Position numbers and translations under genes: made by a program
In this document: one piece after another, positions 38,441-48,223 of the stretch
Layout of the letters: each line of letters opens with the position of its first letter
How positions within the stretch are numbered: the stretch's first letter is position 1
Notes under the pieces: generated by a model
The model's input: the letters and a program-made list of their open reading frames with translations, nothing else
What the model was told of the DNA's origin: nothing
Databases searched by the model: none
Assembly: GCA_963691705.1 (NCBI GenBank)
Contig: OY829542.1
Location: 51,315,002-51,379,001 of the forward strand
Direction of reading: 5' to 3'
Source of the DNA: Viola odorata
Lineage: Eukaryota; Streptophyta; Magnoliopsida; Malpighiales; Violaceae
DNA length: 64,000 nucleotides

Positions 38441-40738
38441 ATGGCTCCTAAGCGTCCTGTTGTTACCACTGACGAACAACTTGAGAGAACTGCTACCAAA
38501 CTTAGGACTGCAGAAGAGTTAGATCTATAGTTGCAGAAGTATGGGATTGAGTTGCCGATAAAATATAAGGCCATTGTAGCTCCCCCAAACGTTAGGTTGA
38601 ATAGTTCCTTGACTGATAACCATAGAGTTTTATACTCCAAGATGTTTACCTACGGTTTTCACTTTCCTCTGAAAACCATGGTGAAAAATCTGTTAGTGCA
38701 GCATGTCTTGAACCCAGCCTAGATTACTCCCAATTCCTGGGCTTCAATTTATGCTTTTATTAATGTCTGCTCCCTTTTAAAAATCCAAGAGCCTCCACTC
38801 CAGCTCTTTAGATATTTCTTTCATTTGAGTACCCGAAGCAGTCTGGTTACTCTCCGTCCTCGTAAGGATGAAGAGCTTCAACCTTTTTTGAAGAATTTTG
38901 ACAAGTATGAATCTTCCATCAAGGGATGGAAAGACCATTTCTTCCTGTTGTCTTCCACCACCAAGCCCCTCTGGATTTCTGGGTTTAATCCAGCGATAAA
39001 CGAGCTTCAGTGGATAAGACCGGAGGAACCTTCTGGTCCGTTGCAAGCCCAGATCGATATCCTGCTTGCCTTCGACACAAGATTTCATATGCAGAAGATG
39101 GCGATGGGGCTGCCATTAGAGGAGTGCGCCCTTGATGGTAATTTACCAGATTTTGTGAATGTTGCCCGAATCTTTTTCGTAAAATTCTGACTTGACTTTT
39201 ATGCAGGAGAAGGACGACCAATTAGAGCGGCCGTTGCTGCAGGACCGTCCTTGGTCCGTTCTCGTATTGTCGATTCCGATGAGGAAGAAGTAGCCGATAA
39301 TGCGAATCGCTCTGAGGGCCCAGAGGTTGATCAGCCTGCTGACGATGAGGAATTCTCGGCCCCGTCAGTCTTTAGACGAAAGAAGGTCGGCCGAGATACA
39401 TTTGAGTCTTTCCCCTTGAAAAATCCTGATCCGCAGATTATTGAGGCGGCGAAACGGGTTCTTTTGAAGAGGAAGAGAGCTGCGGAGAAAAGGGAGAAAG
39501 CTGCTGCGGCAAAACGGGTTGCCGCCGTTTTGGCAGAAAATGTGGAAGATCGGCCTGGAGCCGTTTCAGAGGAAGCTGGTCCATCTGCTGCCGTTCCTCC
39601 TCAGCCCGATCAAATTAATCGGCCTGACACCACTTCTGAGCCGATTGACCTTAATCGGACTGGTGCCGACTTAGATAGTCCTGACGCCGATCTGTCAAAT
39701 GCAGCTACTGAGCCGATTGTTGGTGAGGGCCCGTCTGTTCCTCGTCCGGAAGGGCAAGCAACCACTTCAGCGGATGCTCCTTTTGCCGATTCTTCCAGTT
39801 CTGATCCTGCCGTGCTTTACTGGGTTGCCGGTCCTCGTATGCCCAATGATCCGTTTATTTCGGATGATCATGCAGTTCCTCCCCCTTCTGATTTCAAAGG
39901 CTATCTTTCCAGCAAAGGCCCTGACGGGGAGGTTACTCACGTCACCAGTTTGAATAACCTTGGAGAGAGCTGCGGCCGTTCCCTTGGCTTGAAAATGCCG
40001 GCTTGCAGTGACTATCGGACCGGTCACCTGATGGGCGAAATATTTGCCAATCAAGCCGACAGAGAAAACTACCGCCGTTTGGAGCTTAGCTCTCACTTCG
40101 CCAACCTGCAAAGCGTTATGTACAACGGTCTATGCGCTTCCCGATATGCTGCAGAAGTCGTGGATGCGAAGCTTGAGGAGTCTAGGGAGGCCCTTCAGCG
40201 ATCCACCGCTGAAAATGCTTCCCTTAAGAAAGAGAAGGAGACTCTAGTGGCCTCTCGGGAATCGGACAAAAAGGCCGTTATTGAGGCGCGCAAGAGGCTG
40301 ACTGATAGTCTTAATGAAAGAGATGGCCTTTCCGCGAAGATTAGGGAAGAGCAGGATCGGATCGGGGAGCTGTTATCGGATAAATCTGCCTTGTGCGATT
40401 CTGTTAACAAGCTTTGCGAAGATAAAGCCGCCCTGATTAATAATGTGGCCAAGCTTACTGCCGAGTTGGAAGCGGTCCGTGCCGATTTGGAGACCAAAAC
40501 GGCAGAGTTAGAGACGGCTCGGAGCAGCATCGCAGAGAAGGACGCTGAGTTGGAGAAGGTTCCGGGTAAGATCTGCTGGTGGCGACAGAAGACAAAGGAC
40601 ATCATGATCGACAACTATATGGAGTTCTATTGGGAGATTAACTTTGATGCCACAAAGATTGGCGTATATGTTGACTCCTTGGAAAGAGAGGCTGAGGCAA
40701 AGGAGTATCAATCCTCTTCCGAAGATGAACCATAGAGC
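38441..40738 (+). CDS. Antisense ORF (aORF) of the Tat element, with disrupted N-terminal part
   Basis: Lies opposite to gag-pol between pol and the 3' LTR. From MAPKRPVVTTDEQLE (38441) it reads through a region resembling the 'putative gypsy type transposon' domain (PF04195), for example LNPAxITPNSWASIYAFIN and KGWKDHFFL, but with stops at 38528 and 38720. A 71-bp GT-AG intron at about 39135-39205 would join it to the long open frame (494 codons from 39251 to 40735). That part has an acidic, proline-rich middle with a lysine/alanine patch (RKRAAEKREKAAAAKR) and a coiled coil of about 150 residues rich in heptads (LEESREALQ, LTAELEAVRADLE), ending in an acidic EDEP tail. Extra ORFs of this kind are documented in Tat elements; their role is unknown. 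This copy's N-terminal domain is probably not expressible as one protein. Confidence 0.7.
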
Positions 40739-41065
40739 TGTCTTTTGCTTAGACTTGTCTTTTCTGCTTTTTGACTATTGCCGATCTTAACATATTTTGT
40801 AAAGAACAATATTATTTATTCGGAATATATATAATTTTGCAATTTTAAGTTATTGCAAATGCTTAACCATTTCTGTTATATATATATTACTCCAGAAAAA
40901 TTAAAAAAAAAGATAAAACAATTGTAACTTGAACTTATCTTTATTTTGGCAAATCGGCAAGTTGCCGTTTGAGGAATCTGTTTCCATTCGCTTGAGGTGG
41001 CCGTTTCGACCTTTCGGCACTGGGCCGTTTTGGAGATATTGTTTTTGCGTTGTTGTTTCTCTATC

Positions 41066-41165
41066 TGGTTTACTAAGACACAGATAGGTTTGAGTCTTTA
41101 TTACCTGGTTTACGAAGACACAGGTACTTCTATCTGGTTTACTAAGACACAGATAGGTTTGAGTT
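41066..41165. repeat. Short tandem repeat array A in the Gypsy spacer
   Basis: Three variants of CTGGTTTACTAAGACACAG (near 41067, 41106 and 41133). Two of the units are followed by ATAGGTTTGAGT. Confidence 0.8.
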
Positions 41166-41218
41166 TTTCTTTATTTTGTCACCGTCTGATCAGCAGGACC
41201 GAAATGGTCTTATGACGA

Positions 41219-41378
41219 TGTGATGACGATATGTGTCTCAATAGCGATATATGCCTCAATAACGATATATGCCTCAATAACGATATATGCCTCAATAGCG
41301 ACATATGTCTTGGCGACAATATATGTATCGTTGGCGATATATGTATCGTTGGCGATATATGTATCGTTGGCAATATAT
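41219..41378. repeat. 21-bp-type minisatellite in the Gypsy spacer
   Basis: Seven or eight units of the form CGATATATGCCTCAATAA or CGATATATGTATCGTTGG, in two sub-families lying side by side. It produces long false open frames on both strands. Confidence 0.85.
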
Positions 41379-41628
41379 GCCCTGGTAGTGTTTTGAATTA
41401 ATCGGTCTGCTGCCGATTTGGTTGTCGGCATCCCCAGGCAGCGCCTTAGGTAGCCTTGGTAGAGATAATATCGCCATTTCTTGGGTTTTGGTAACGTGGT
41501 TCGATTTAAAATAACCTACATCCACGATTCTTTTAAATCTGCAACCATATGATAAGCACAATACGGGCAAATATATACTTTAAACATTATTAGTTGCAAA
41601 TGATTTGCCCTCACAATATTTTTATCAT

Positions 41629-44600
41629 TTATTCGGCAAGTGAAAACAACATATTCACTCTAGAATGATATAGCTTTAAATTGCAAATATTCCAAGAGTT
41701 GGGTATCGGAGTACCGTTCATTGTTTCCAGGTGATATGCACCTTTGCCGATGACTCTGGTAACGCGATATGGTCCTTCCCAATTCGGCGTGAGCTTTTTC
41801 TTCTCTCGGCCCGTTGCTGTTACCTTGCGCAGGACTAAATCTCCTGCTTTGAGTAGCAGTTCTTTGACACGCCGATTATGGTATTTCGCCATTTTGCGCT
41901 TGTAGTGCAATGTTTTAAGAATGGCTTCTTCTCTCATCTCTGGCAAAAGATCCAGCTGCTCCCTTAATCTTTCTTCATTTTGCTCTTCGTTGAAGTACTC
42001 AACTCGAAGGCTAATTGCGCCGATCTCTACTAGAGAAACAGCTTCGACCCCATACGTCATGGCAAACGGTGTCATGCCAGTGCTGGTTTTAGTGGTCATC
42101 CGATAGGCCCACATGACAAACGGCAACTCCTCTGGCCACTTTGTCGGCTTGCCCTCAAGATTTTTCTTAATCCCATTAAGGATTGCTCTGTTGGTGACTT
42201 CCGTTTGCCCGTTTGTTTGTGGATGCGCAACGGAGGAGAACCGTTGTTCAATTGAGTATTCTGAGCATTTCTTTTTGAAGTAAGCACTGGTGAATTGGGT
42301 GCCGTTGTCGCTCACGAGAATTCTTGGGAACCCGAATCTCATGATAACGTTGTTCATAAAAAACCTCCAAGTGCTGTCTGCCGTTATCTTTGCCACAGCT
42401 TCTGCCTCAGCCCACTTTGTGAAATAATCGACAGCAACAAAAACATATTGGAGCTGACTTTTGGCGATTGGGAAAGGTCCCAAGATATCAATTCCCCATT
42501 TTGCAAATGGGCATGGACTCATCATACTTGACAATTCAGCTGCTGGCCGTTGTGGTTCCTTTGCAAATTCTTGGCATTTATGACAAGATTTTACAAAGTT
42601 ATCTGAATCTCTTCTAATTGTTGGCCAATAAAACCCTGTTCGGAGAACTTGAGCAGCCATGGTGTTTCCTGAGGCATGCATTCCGCATATTCCCTCGTGG
42701 ATCTCCCTGAGCGTATACAGGTCTTCTTCTTCCGTTATACATTTTGCCGCCGGGTAAGTAAGACAACGGCGAAGAAGTACCCCGTCGTGGTAAGTGCATC
42801 TAGCCGCTCTTTTGAGGATCTTCAACTTCTCACTCGCATTTTCTGGCAGCTTGCCATGCTTGAGATAATCAATCACCGGAATGCGCCAGTCATTGGCTGC
42901 CTCTAATACACATAGCACTTGCTGTTCTTCCATAAAAGAAGGAATGGAGATTTCCTCTACCGTCACATCGGGTGGCATCATTGCCTCGGAGTTTGCTGCC
43001 AGCTTGGCAATCTCATCGGCCTCTGCATTTTTCTCTCTTGGGATATGGCTGATTTCAGCATGAATTCCCATATTTTTAATTTCGGCTAGCTCCTTCTGTA
43101 CTTTCTTCAAGTACTGAATCATAATCGGCTCTCTAGCCTGAGAATCGCCGTTGGCTTGATCAATAATCAATTTTGAATCTCCGTAGATGACCAAACGGAC
43201 GCTGGCCGATTGTGCATTACCGATCAGATTCCCTCCGATGCGCAATCCTGCCAATAGAGCTTCATATTCAGCCGCATTATTTGATAACGACCTTGAGATT
43301 TTTAAGGCGTACCTCATTTTAATCCCTTCTGGACCTAAAATGATAACGCCGGCTCCTGATTCGGCTTGATTCTTGGCGCCATCCACAAAGATTGTCCACC
43401 GATCTCCGTTCATATCGGGAAGCGGTAAGTAGGCTTCTTCTTTGCTTTCTGGCGAAGGAATCAACTTCTGGACAAACGCGCATTCAGCAATAAAATCGGC
43501 CAGCGCCTGGCCTTTGATGGCGAGTCTGGACTGATATTGCAATCCATATTGCTCAAATTTGATGGCCCAAATGACCATTCGGCCAGACGACTCAGGTCTT
43601 CTGAAAATCCTTCTTAGAGGCTGGTCTGTCAGCACGACCACCGGATGAGCTTGGAAATACCGGGCCATCTTTCTAGCAGCTTGCAACAGAGCGAAAGCAA
43701 TTTTTTCAATTTGAGAGTACCTCAGCTCAGCATCCTTCAAGATCCGGCTGATAAAATGAATCGGCCGATGTATGCCGTTTTCATCCCGAACCAAGACGGC
43801 ACTGACCACCTCATCGGTCGCCCCCAAATAAAGAAAAAGGGTGTCCCCCTCTTCGGGTCGAGTTAGCAACAATTCAGATGACAGATACTGCTTCAAGTCG
43901 TGAAAAGCCTTTTCACAATCGTCATCCCATCCGAATTGTGCCTTCTTCCGAATGACTTTGAAAAACGGGAGGCATTTCTCGCCCTGCTTGGAGATGAATC
44001 GGCTCAAAGCAATTATTCTTCCTGTGAGTCGCTGAACCTCCTTCACACTCTTTGGCGAAACCATGTCCTTGATTGCCTTCAGCTTGGCGGGATTGGGCTG
44101 AATTCCTTTTCTGCTGACAACATAACCAAGGAATTTCCCAGTTTGGAATGCAAACATGCATTTTTTGGGATTTAACTTCATTCCGAATTTTCGCATTATC
44201 CCAAATACTTCCTCAAGGTCTCGCAGATGCGCCTCAAAATTTCTGCTTTTCACCAGCATATCATCAACGTACACCTCCAGATTTTTTCCGATTAACGGCT
44301 CGAAAATCTTATTGGCCGTTCTTTGAAATGTTGCTCCAGCATTCTTCAGACCAAACAGCATAGCCCGATAGCAGTAGGTGGCCTTCGGCGTGATGAAAGT
44401 CGTTTTCTCCTCGTCTTCGATCGCCATCGGTATCTGATGATACCCAGAATTGGCATCAAGCGAACTTAGATACTCATACCCAGCCGTTTGATCCACCAAT
44501 TGCTCTATCCGTGGCAGCGGATAACAGTCCTTGGGGCATGCCTCGTTCAGGTCGATGAAATCAATACACATCCTCCACTCCCCGTTTGGCTTTCTCACTA

Positions 44601-47403
44601 CCACTGGATTAGCTAACCATGGCGGATACTGAACCTCTCGGATGAAGTTAGCCTTTAAGAGCTTGTCCACTTCTTTCTCAATTGCATCTGCTTTTTCTTT
44701 GGAGAAGGCTCGCCGTTTCTGTTGCACTGGCCTGGCATTCGGGTACACGTTCAATCGGTGCTCTGCCGTTTCCCTCGAAAGGCCCGGTATGTCCGTCGGG
44801 ACCCAGGCGAATTCTCCTCTGCACTTGTTTAATAGAAACGCAAGCTGGTCACACTCTCCCTTGCTCAGCTTCTCGCTTATTAAAAAATGCTTAGTGGGCA
44901 GATCAGCCACCGACACTTGGGCCATTCTCTCCAATGGCTGTGTACGCTGCTCCTCATCATCTTCTAATGAATCGTCCGCTACGCAAACATAGCGATCACA
45001 GCAACCATCAACCATTGTGATGTAGCATTCAGCAGCTACCTTCTGATCTCCTCGGATCATAACCACGCCATCCCAGGAAGGGTATTTCATCTTCAAATGC
45101 CTTTGCGATATTACCACACCGAAAGCATTTAAAAACGGACGCCCCAAGATCACATTGTATGGCAGGTTTAAGTCCACCACCAGAAATAGCTGCTGCTCCT
45201 TTCTGCAGGAGCTGTCTTCCACAAAAAAGATTGACAGAAAAGTTAAGCCTACAACAGGAATGGGAACGCCGTTTACCCCAATGATCGGCCGTCGACAAGG
45301 CTTCAAGTCTGGCTTAGGTCCTTGCAAACGGTTAAAGGCGTTGGCAGAAATGAGGTTCACAGCACTTCCGTTGTCCACCAGTGTCCGCCTGACTCCGCAA
45401 TCGGCAATGATGGCTGTTACCACTAATGCTTCATTCTGAGGATATGTCACTCCGATCTCATCCTCCTCTGAAAATGTTATGGCCATTCGGTCCAGCTCCG
45501 ATAGACCTGTTTTTTCCCCAACGGGATCATTCCGCTTTCTCTTTTCCCCAATCGGTACATCCTCTGATTCCTCCTGCTGGGTTCCTCCCGCTATCAAATT
45601 GATCATGGGGAACTCATCGAGAGAGGTTTTCAACACCTGCTGCTTTCCTCTGTCTCTCTGGACACTGGTTCCGGCTGCATTGGGATCGGCTTCCGCTTCT
45701 CTCCTGTTGCCGTCAGTTCGATCCTCCCTGGCCCTATTTCGAGCCTTGGCCGCAAATTCGCCCAAATAGCCCTCTTCAATCAACTTTTCAATAGCCTTTT
45801 TCAGAGAGAAACAATCCTCAGTGTCATGACCTTTTACCTTATGGAAACGGCAGTAGGAATCCTTATGCGGTCCCATAAAGACGCCAGGTTTGCGCTTGGG
45901 ATACTGAATCGACAATCTCCATTCTTCTATGATGGCGAAGATCTCCGCCACGGGCTTAGTTAGCTGCAACGTGGAGAAGTCCACGAGGCGATCCGTCTGT
46001 CGGCCTCCAGCCGTTTGCTTCTTTTCTCCCTGTTTGCGGACAACAGTTTCTTTCTTAGGGGGATCGGACTCCTCCCGTTTCTTCCGCTGGAAGTCTGCCA
46101 TCCTCGCATATTTGTCCACCTCAATCCGCAAGAGGTCCAAGGTCTTTGGTGTGCTCGCAATTAGAGCATTCCCCAACTCCCGATACCTGCAGTTCCTCCT
46201 CAAAGCCTCAGCTGCAAAGTTTGGCGCAACGTCGGGCAGAGTCGCCAACTCAGCATTGAATCTGGCAACATACACCGTTAAGGATTCCCCCGACTTTCGC
46301 ACCATATCAAACAGAATCGCTGGAGACTTTTCCACAGGAATACAAGAGCTAAATCGGCTTGTGAAAACTTTCGCCAACTGCTCAAAACTGTCGACAGATC
46401 CGGCTGGCAATTTCTCAAACCAGGTGTTGGCGATTCCCTTCAGAGTCATCACGAATATTTGGCACAGCGCCTCATCCTTTCTAGTAAAAAACTTAACATG
46501 TTTTTTTACTAAACTCACATGAATTGTCGGATCTGTCGTCCCCATGTAGGAATCGGTTGGCAATTTGACGTGTCTGTTCACCCGATGCTTCCTAACCCGA
46601 AAGGTTAAAGGATTCTTTGGATCATCATCTTGCTCTTCACGAGCTCGTAGGGAGGCAGAGCCTCTGGAAGCATTCCGATCAGCCCTCTCGCGATCCCTTC
46701 CCGACTGAGGCCGATCCATTGACCTCTCTCGACCTCTTCCTATCTCGGATCTTCCTTCTACTGACTGCCTCTGGCTCCTTCTTGGGCTACGCTGGACTGC
46801 CCGGCTATTAGCCTCTTCCATGTTGTCCAGGTATCCGCCCCCTCTAATCGGATTTTCACTCTGACGGGGTAGCCGGAGTTCATTAGAAGGATTTTCCCGT
46901 TGAGCTGGCTGACTGACGTGTTGGTGTACAGATCTGACTGGCTGGAGTGCCATGGGCGGAGGCACTAAAGGTGGTGTCACCGCAGGTTGATCATGGATCT
47001 GCTGAGGAATGATCTGTTGGGAGAGGATCTGCTGGGGGAGGATTTGCTGGTGAACGGGCGGAGGGATCCTTCCCATAAACGTTTGCATCATCATATCCAT
47101 CCGTCGATGCAAGGCGGCGAACTCATGCATGACTGCTGGTGGGATGACTGCTGCTGTAGACGGTGCAGGTTGTGGAGTGCTGGGAAGTAACACTTCTGGA
47201 ATTTCTGGGAAATTAAGCCGGCGGGCTGCGGCGTTCATTTCCACACGGGAAGATGAGACGTGAGGAGGTGGAGTTTCATACTGACCAGCAGCACCACTGG
47301 TAGGTTGATTTGATTGAAAGTTTGGATCGGATGCCATTTTTGGAAATGAAAAAACCCCAATAAGATTGAAAAAAGAAGAGCTTTGAATTTCAAGGCTGCT
47401 CAC
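41629..47403 (-). CDS. Gag-Pol polyprotein of the Tat/Gypsy element, intact
   Basis: 1,924 codons with no stop; the likely start is the ATG at 47337 (MASDPNF), 22 codons in. Order: proline/glutamine-rich N-terminus; gag core at about residues 290-435; a zinc-finger-like CRFHKVKGHDTEDC; aspartic protease with DNGSAVNLI near 674 (DNG in place of DTG/DSG); reverse transcriptase with YVDD near 1044; RNase H; a second, archaeal-type RNase H beginning near 1338 (VDGAKN...GSG-like, later AAEYEAL and GDSKL); integrase with H...H/CHKC zinc site near 1570-1600 and catalytic D (GIDILGPF), D (SDNGTQF) and E (NGQTEVTNR). The C-terminus has GDLVLR and the WEGPYRV segment. Gag and Pol are in one frame. Nothing obviously inactivates it. 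Confidence 0.97.
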   Translation of the reverse strand: MSSLEIQSSSFFNLIGVFSFPKMASDPNFQSNQPTSGAAGQYETPPPHVSSSRVEMNAAARRLNFPEIPEVLLPSTPQPAPSTAAVIPPAVMHEFAALHRRMDMMMQTFMGRIPPPVHQQILPQQILSQQIIPQQIHDQPAVTPPLVPPPMALQPVRSVHQHVSQPAQRENPSNELRLPRQSENPIRGGGYLDNMEEANSRAVQRSPRRSQRQSVEGRSEIGRGRERSMDRPQSGRDRERADRNASRGSASLRAREEQDDDPKNPLTFRVRKHRVNRHVKLPTDSYMGTTDPTIHVSLVKKHVKFFTRKDEALCQIFVMTLKGIANTWFEKLPAGSVDSFEQLAKVFTSRFSSCIPVEKSPAILFDMVRKSGESLTVYVARFNAELATLPDVAPNFAAEALRRNCRYRELGNALIASTPKTLDLLRIEVDKYARMADFQRKKREESDPPKKETVVRKQGEKKQTAGGRQTDRLVDFSTLQLTKPVAEIFAIIEEWRLSIQYPKRKPGVFMGPHKDSYCRFHKVKGHDTEDCFSLKKAIEKLIEEGYLGEFAAKARNRAREDRTDGNRREAEADPNAAGTSVQRDRGKQQVLKTSLDEFPMINLIAGGTQQEESEDVPIGEKRKRNDPVGEKTGLSELDRMAITFSEEDEIGVTYPQNEALVVTAIIADCGVRRTLVDNGSAVNLISANAFNRLQGPKPDLKPCRRPIIGVNGVPIPVVGLTFLSIFFVEDSSCRKEQQLFLVVDLNLPYNVILGRPFLNAFGVVISQRHLKMKYPSWDGVVMIRGDQKVAAECYITMVDGCCDRYVCVADDSLEDDEEQRTQPLERMAQVSVADLPTKHFLISEKLSKGECDQLAFLLNKCRGEFAWVPTDIPGLSRETAEHRLNVYPNARPVQQKRRAFSKEKADAIEKEVDKLLKANFIREVQYPPWLANPVVVRKPNGEWRMCIDFIDLNEACPKDCYPLPRIEQLVDQTAGYEYLSSLDANSGYHQIPMAIEDEEKTTFITPKATYCYRAMLFGLKNAGATFQRTANKIFEPLIGKNLEVYVDDMLVKSRNFEAHLRDLEEVFGIMRKFGMKLNPKKCMFAFQTGKFLGYVVSRKGIQPNPAKLKAIKDMVSPKSVKEVQRLTGRIIALSRFISKQGEKCLPFFKVIRKKAQFGWDDDCEKAFHDLKQYLSSELLLTRPEEGDTLFLYLGATDEVVSAVLVRDENGIHRPIHFISRILKDAELRYSQIEKIAFALLQAARKMARYFQAHPVVVLTDQPLRRIFRRPESSGRMVIWAIKFEQYGLQYQSRLAIKGQALADFIAECAFVQKLIPSPESKEEAYLPLPDMNGDRWTIFVDGAKNQAESGAGVIILGPEGIKMRYALKISRSLSNNAAEYEALLAGLRIGGNLIGNAQSASVRLVIYGDSKLIIDQANGDSQAREPIMIQYLKKVQKELAEIKNMGIHAEISHIPREKNAEADEIAKLAANSEAMMPPDVTVEEISIPSFMEEQQVLCVLEAANDWRIPVIDYLKHGKLPENASEKLKILKRAARCTYHDGVLLRRCLTYPAAKCITEEEDLYTLREIHEGICGMHASGNTMAAQVLRTGFYWPTIRRDSDNFVKSCHKCQEFAKEPQRPAAELSSMMSPCPFAKWGIDILGPFPIAKSQLQYVFVAVDYFTKWAEAEAVAKITADSTWRFFMNNVIMRFGFPRILVSDNGTQFTSAYFKKKCSEYSIEQRFSSVAHPQTNGQTEVTNRAILNGIKKNLEGKPTKWPEELPFVMWAYRMTTKTSTGMTPFAMTYGVEAVSLVEIGAISLRVEYFNEEQNEERLREQLDLLPEMREEAILKTLHYKRKMAKYHNRRVKELLLKAGDLVLRKVTATGREKKKLTPNWEGPYRVTRVIGKGAYHLETMNGTPIPNSWNICNLKLYHSRVNMLFSLAE

Positions 47404-47438
47404 TCAAAAACTCAAAAGCTCTCAATGAAAGCACCAAA

Positions 47439-48218
47439 TGATAATCCGTTGAACGGAGTGAGGGGTTTTTGGTAAAGTAGCACGCTGGAGGGTGGTAGCT
47501 GGAGCTCCGTGAGGGACCTGCACAGTGCCGGAAGTGTTTTCCGGCCTAAAAGCTCCAATGCCAAAGTCAGTATTCTGGTTAAGTGTAGGGAAAATATGTG
47601 TATTTTTCAGTGTGTGTCCTTGAGTAAAAGAAGAAACTTCCTTTATATACCTCCCTCTAGTCCTTAGGCTGGGCTAGAGTGGTTAGATCTTCTGACATCC
47701 CTTCCCCTTTTTCCGCAGCAGGTGGTCTAGGAGTAGGGGTTCATCATTATAACGTGGGGTGGAGACCTTACTTTAGGGGAATAGAGTCGTCCCCTTGTCC
47801 AATTGTCAGATGATGAATTGATGGGAGCAGGTTATCCTCCCTGCCAACCTTGACTAAATGTATACTGACTATGGAGTATTATATAAATAATATCTGTGAG
47901 GGGAGCTTAATATCTGTGCCCAATCAGTACGATGCCGTTGGGGTGGAATCGGCAGGCTGCCGTTGTGTAGAATCGGCTGGGTGTCGTTTGGTGACACATT
48001 GACCAGGCCAGGGTATATAGTGGTGCCGATCCGTTTCCTCATGCTTGGGCGGATGGATCGGCCTTGTCCCGATTTGAGACAATCGGGCTAGACTTGTCCT
48101 TTGGTCACTTATTCCTGTTGACTTGGTCAAACGGTCGCGATGCCGTTTTGGCTGGTCAACAGTACTTTGTGAAGGTGCAAAGTCCATTATGCCCTTCTGA
48201 TAATTTTATGTATTATCA
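47439..48218 (-). repeat. 5' LTR of the Gypsy element (promoter LTR)
   Basis: 780 bp, same length as its partner. Minus-strand TATA-like box TATATAAA at 47642-47649. Transcription would run leftward through the leader (47338-47438) into gag. Confidence 0.95.
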
Positions 48219-48223
48219 GTAAC

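Larger units (their letters stand above)
40739..41628. other. Non-coding spacer between the two convergent genes of the Gypsy element
   Basis: About 890 bp with two tandem-repeat arrays (listed separately) and several CGGC/GCCG motif pairs. It is the 3' end region of both gag-pol and the antisense gene, so it should hold their polyadenylation signals. Confidence 0.6.
37052..48218 (-). mobile_element. Complete Tat-lineage Ty3/Gypsy LTR retrotransposon
   Basis: 11,167 bp, transcribed leftward. 780-bp LTRs at both ends, GTAAC target duplication at 37047-37051 and 48219-48223, one uninterrupted gag-pol, and an extra gene on the opposite strand between pol and the 3' LTR. The Tat assignment rests on the two RNase H domains in pol and the antisense ORF, both known marks of that lineage. 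After the 5' LTR the minus strand reads TTTGGTGCTTTCATTGAGAG, the start region seen in relatives. Only four LTR differences were counted, so it is young. It is inserted between the COX6B pseudogene and the intergenic DNA before UPF1. Confidence 0.95.

Noticed and set aside
38105..38479. 124-codon minus-strand frame near the 3' LTR
   Set aside because: Opposite the aORF leader and N-terminus; highly charged with no domain, and no relation to gag-pol.
39767..40614. Open frames on the minus strand opposite the antisense gene
   Set aside because: Shadows of the long aORF. That frame has clear coiled-coil heptads and acidic composition, while these do not.
41219..41378. Regularly spaced repeats resembling an array
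   Set aside because: Not a CRISPR array: units are directly tandem without unique spacers, and the host is a eukaryote.
41179..41431. Repeating histidine/isoleucine-rich open frames
   Set aside because: They only reflect the CGATATATG minisatellite in the Gypsy spacer.
45929..46522. 197-codon open frame on + inside the Gypsy element
   Set aside because: It is exactly opposite the conserved gag core, whose codon pattern leaves the complement open. No resemblance to any protein.
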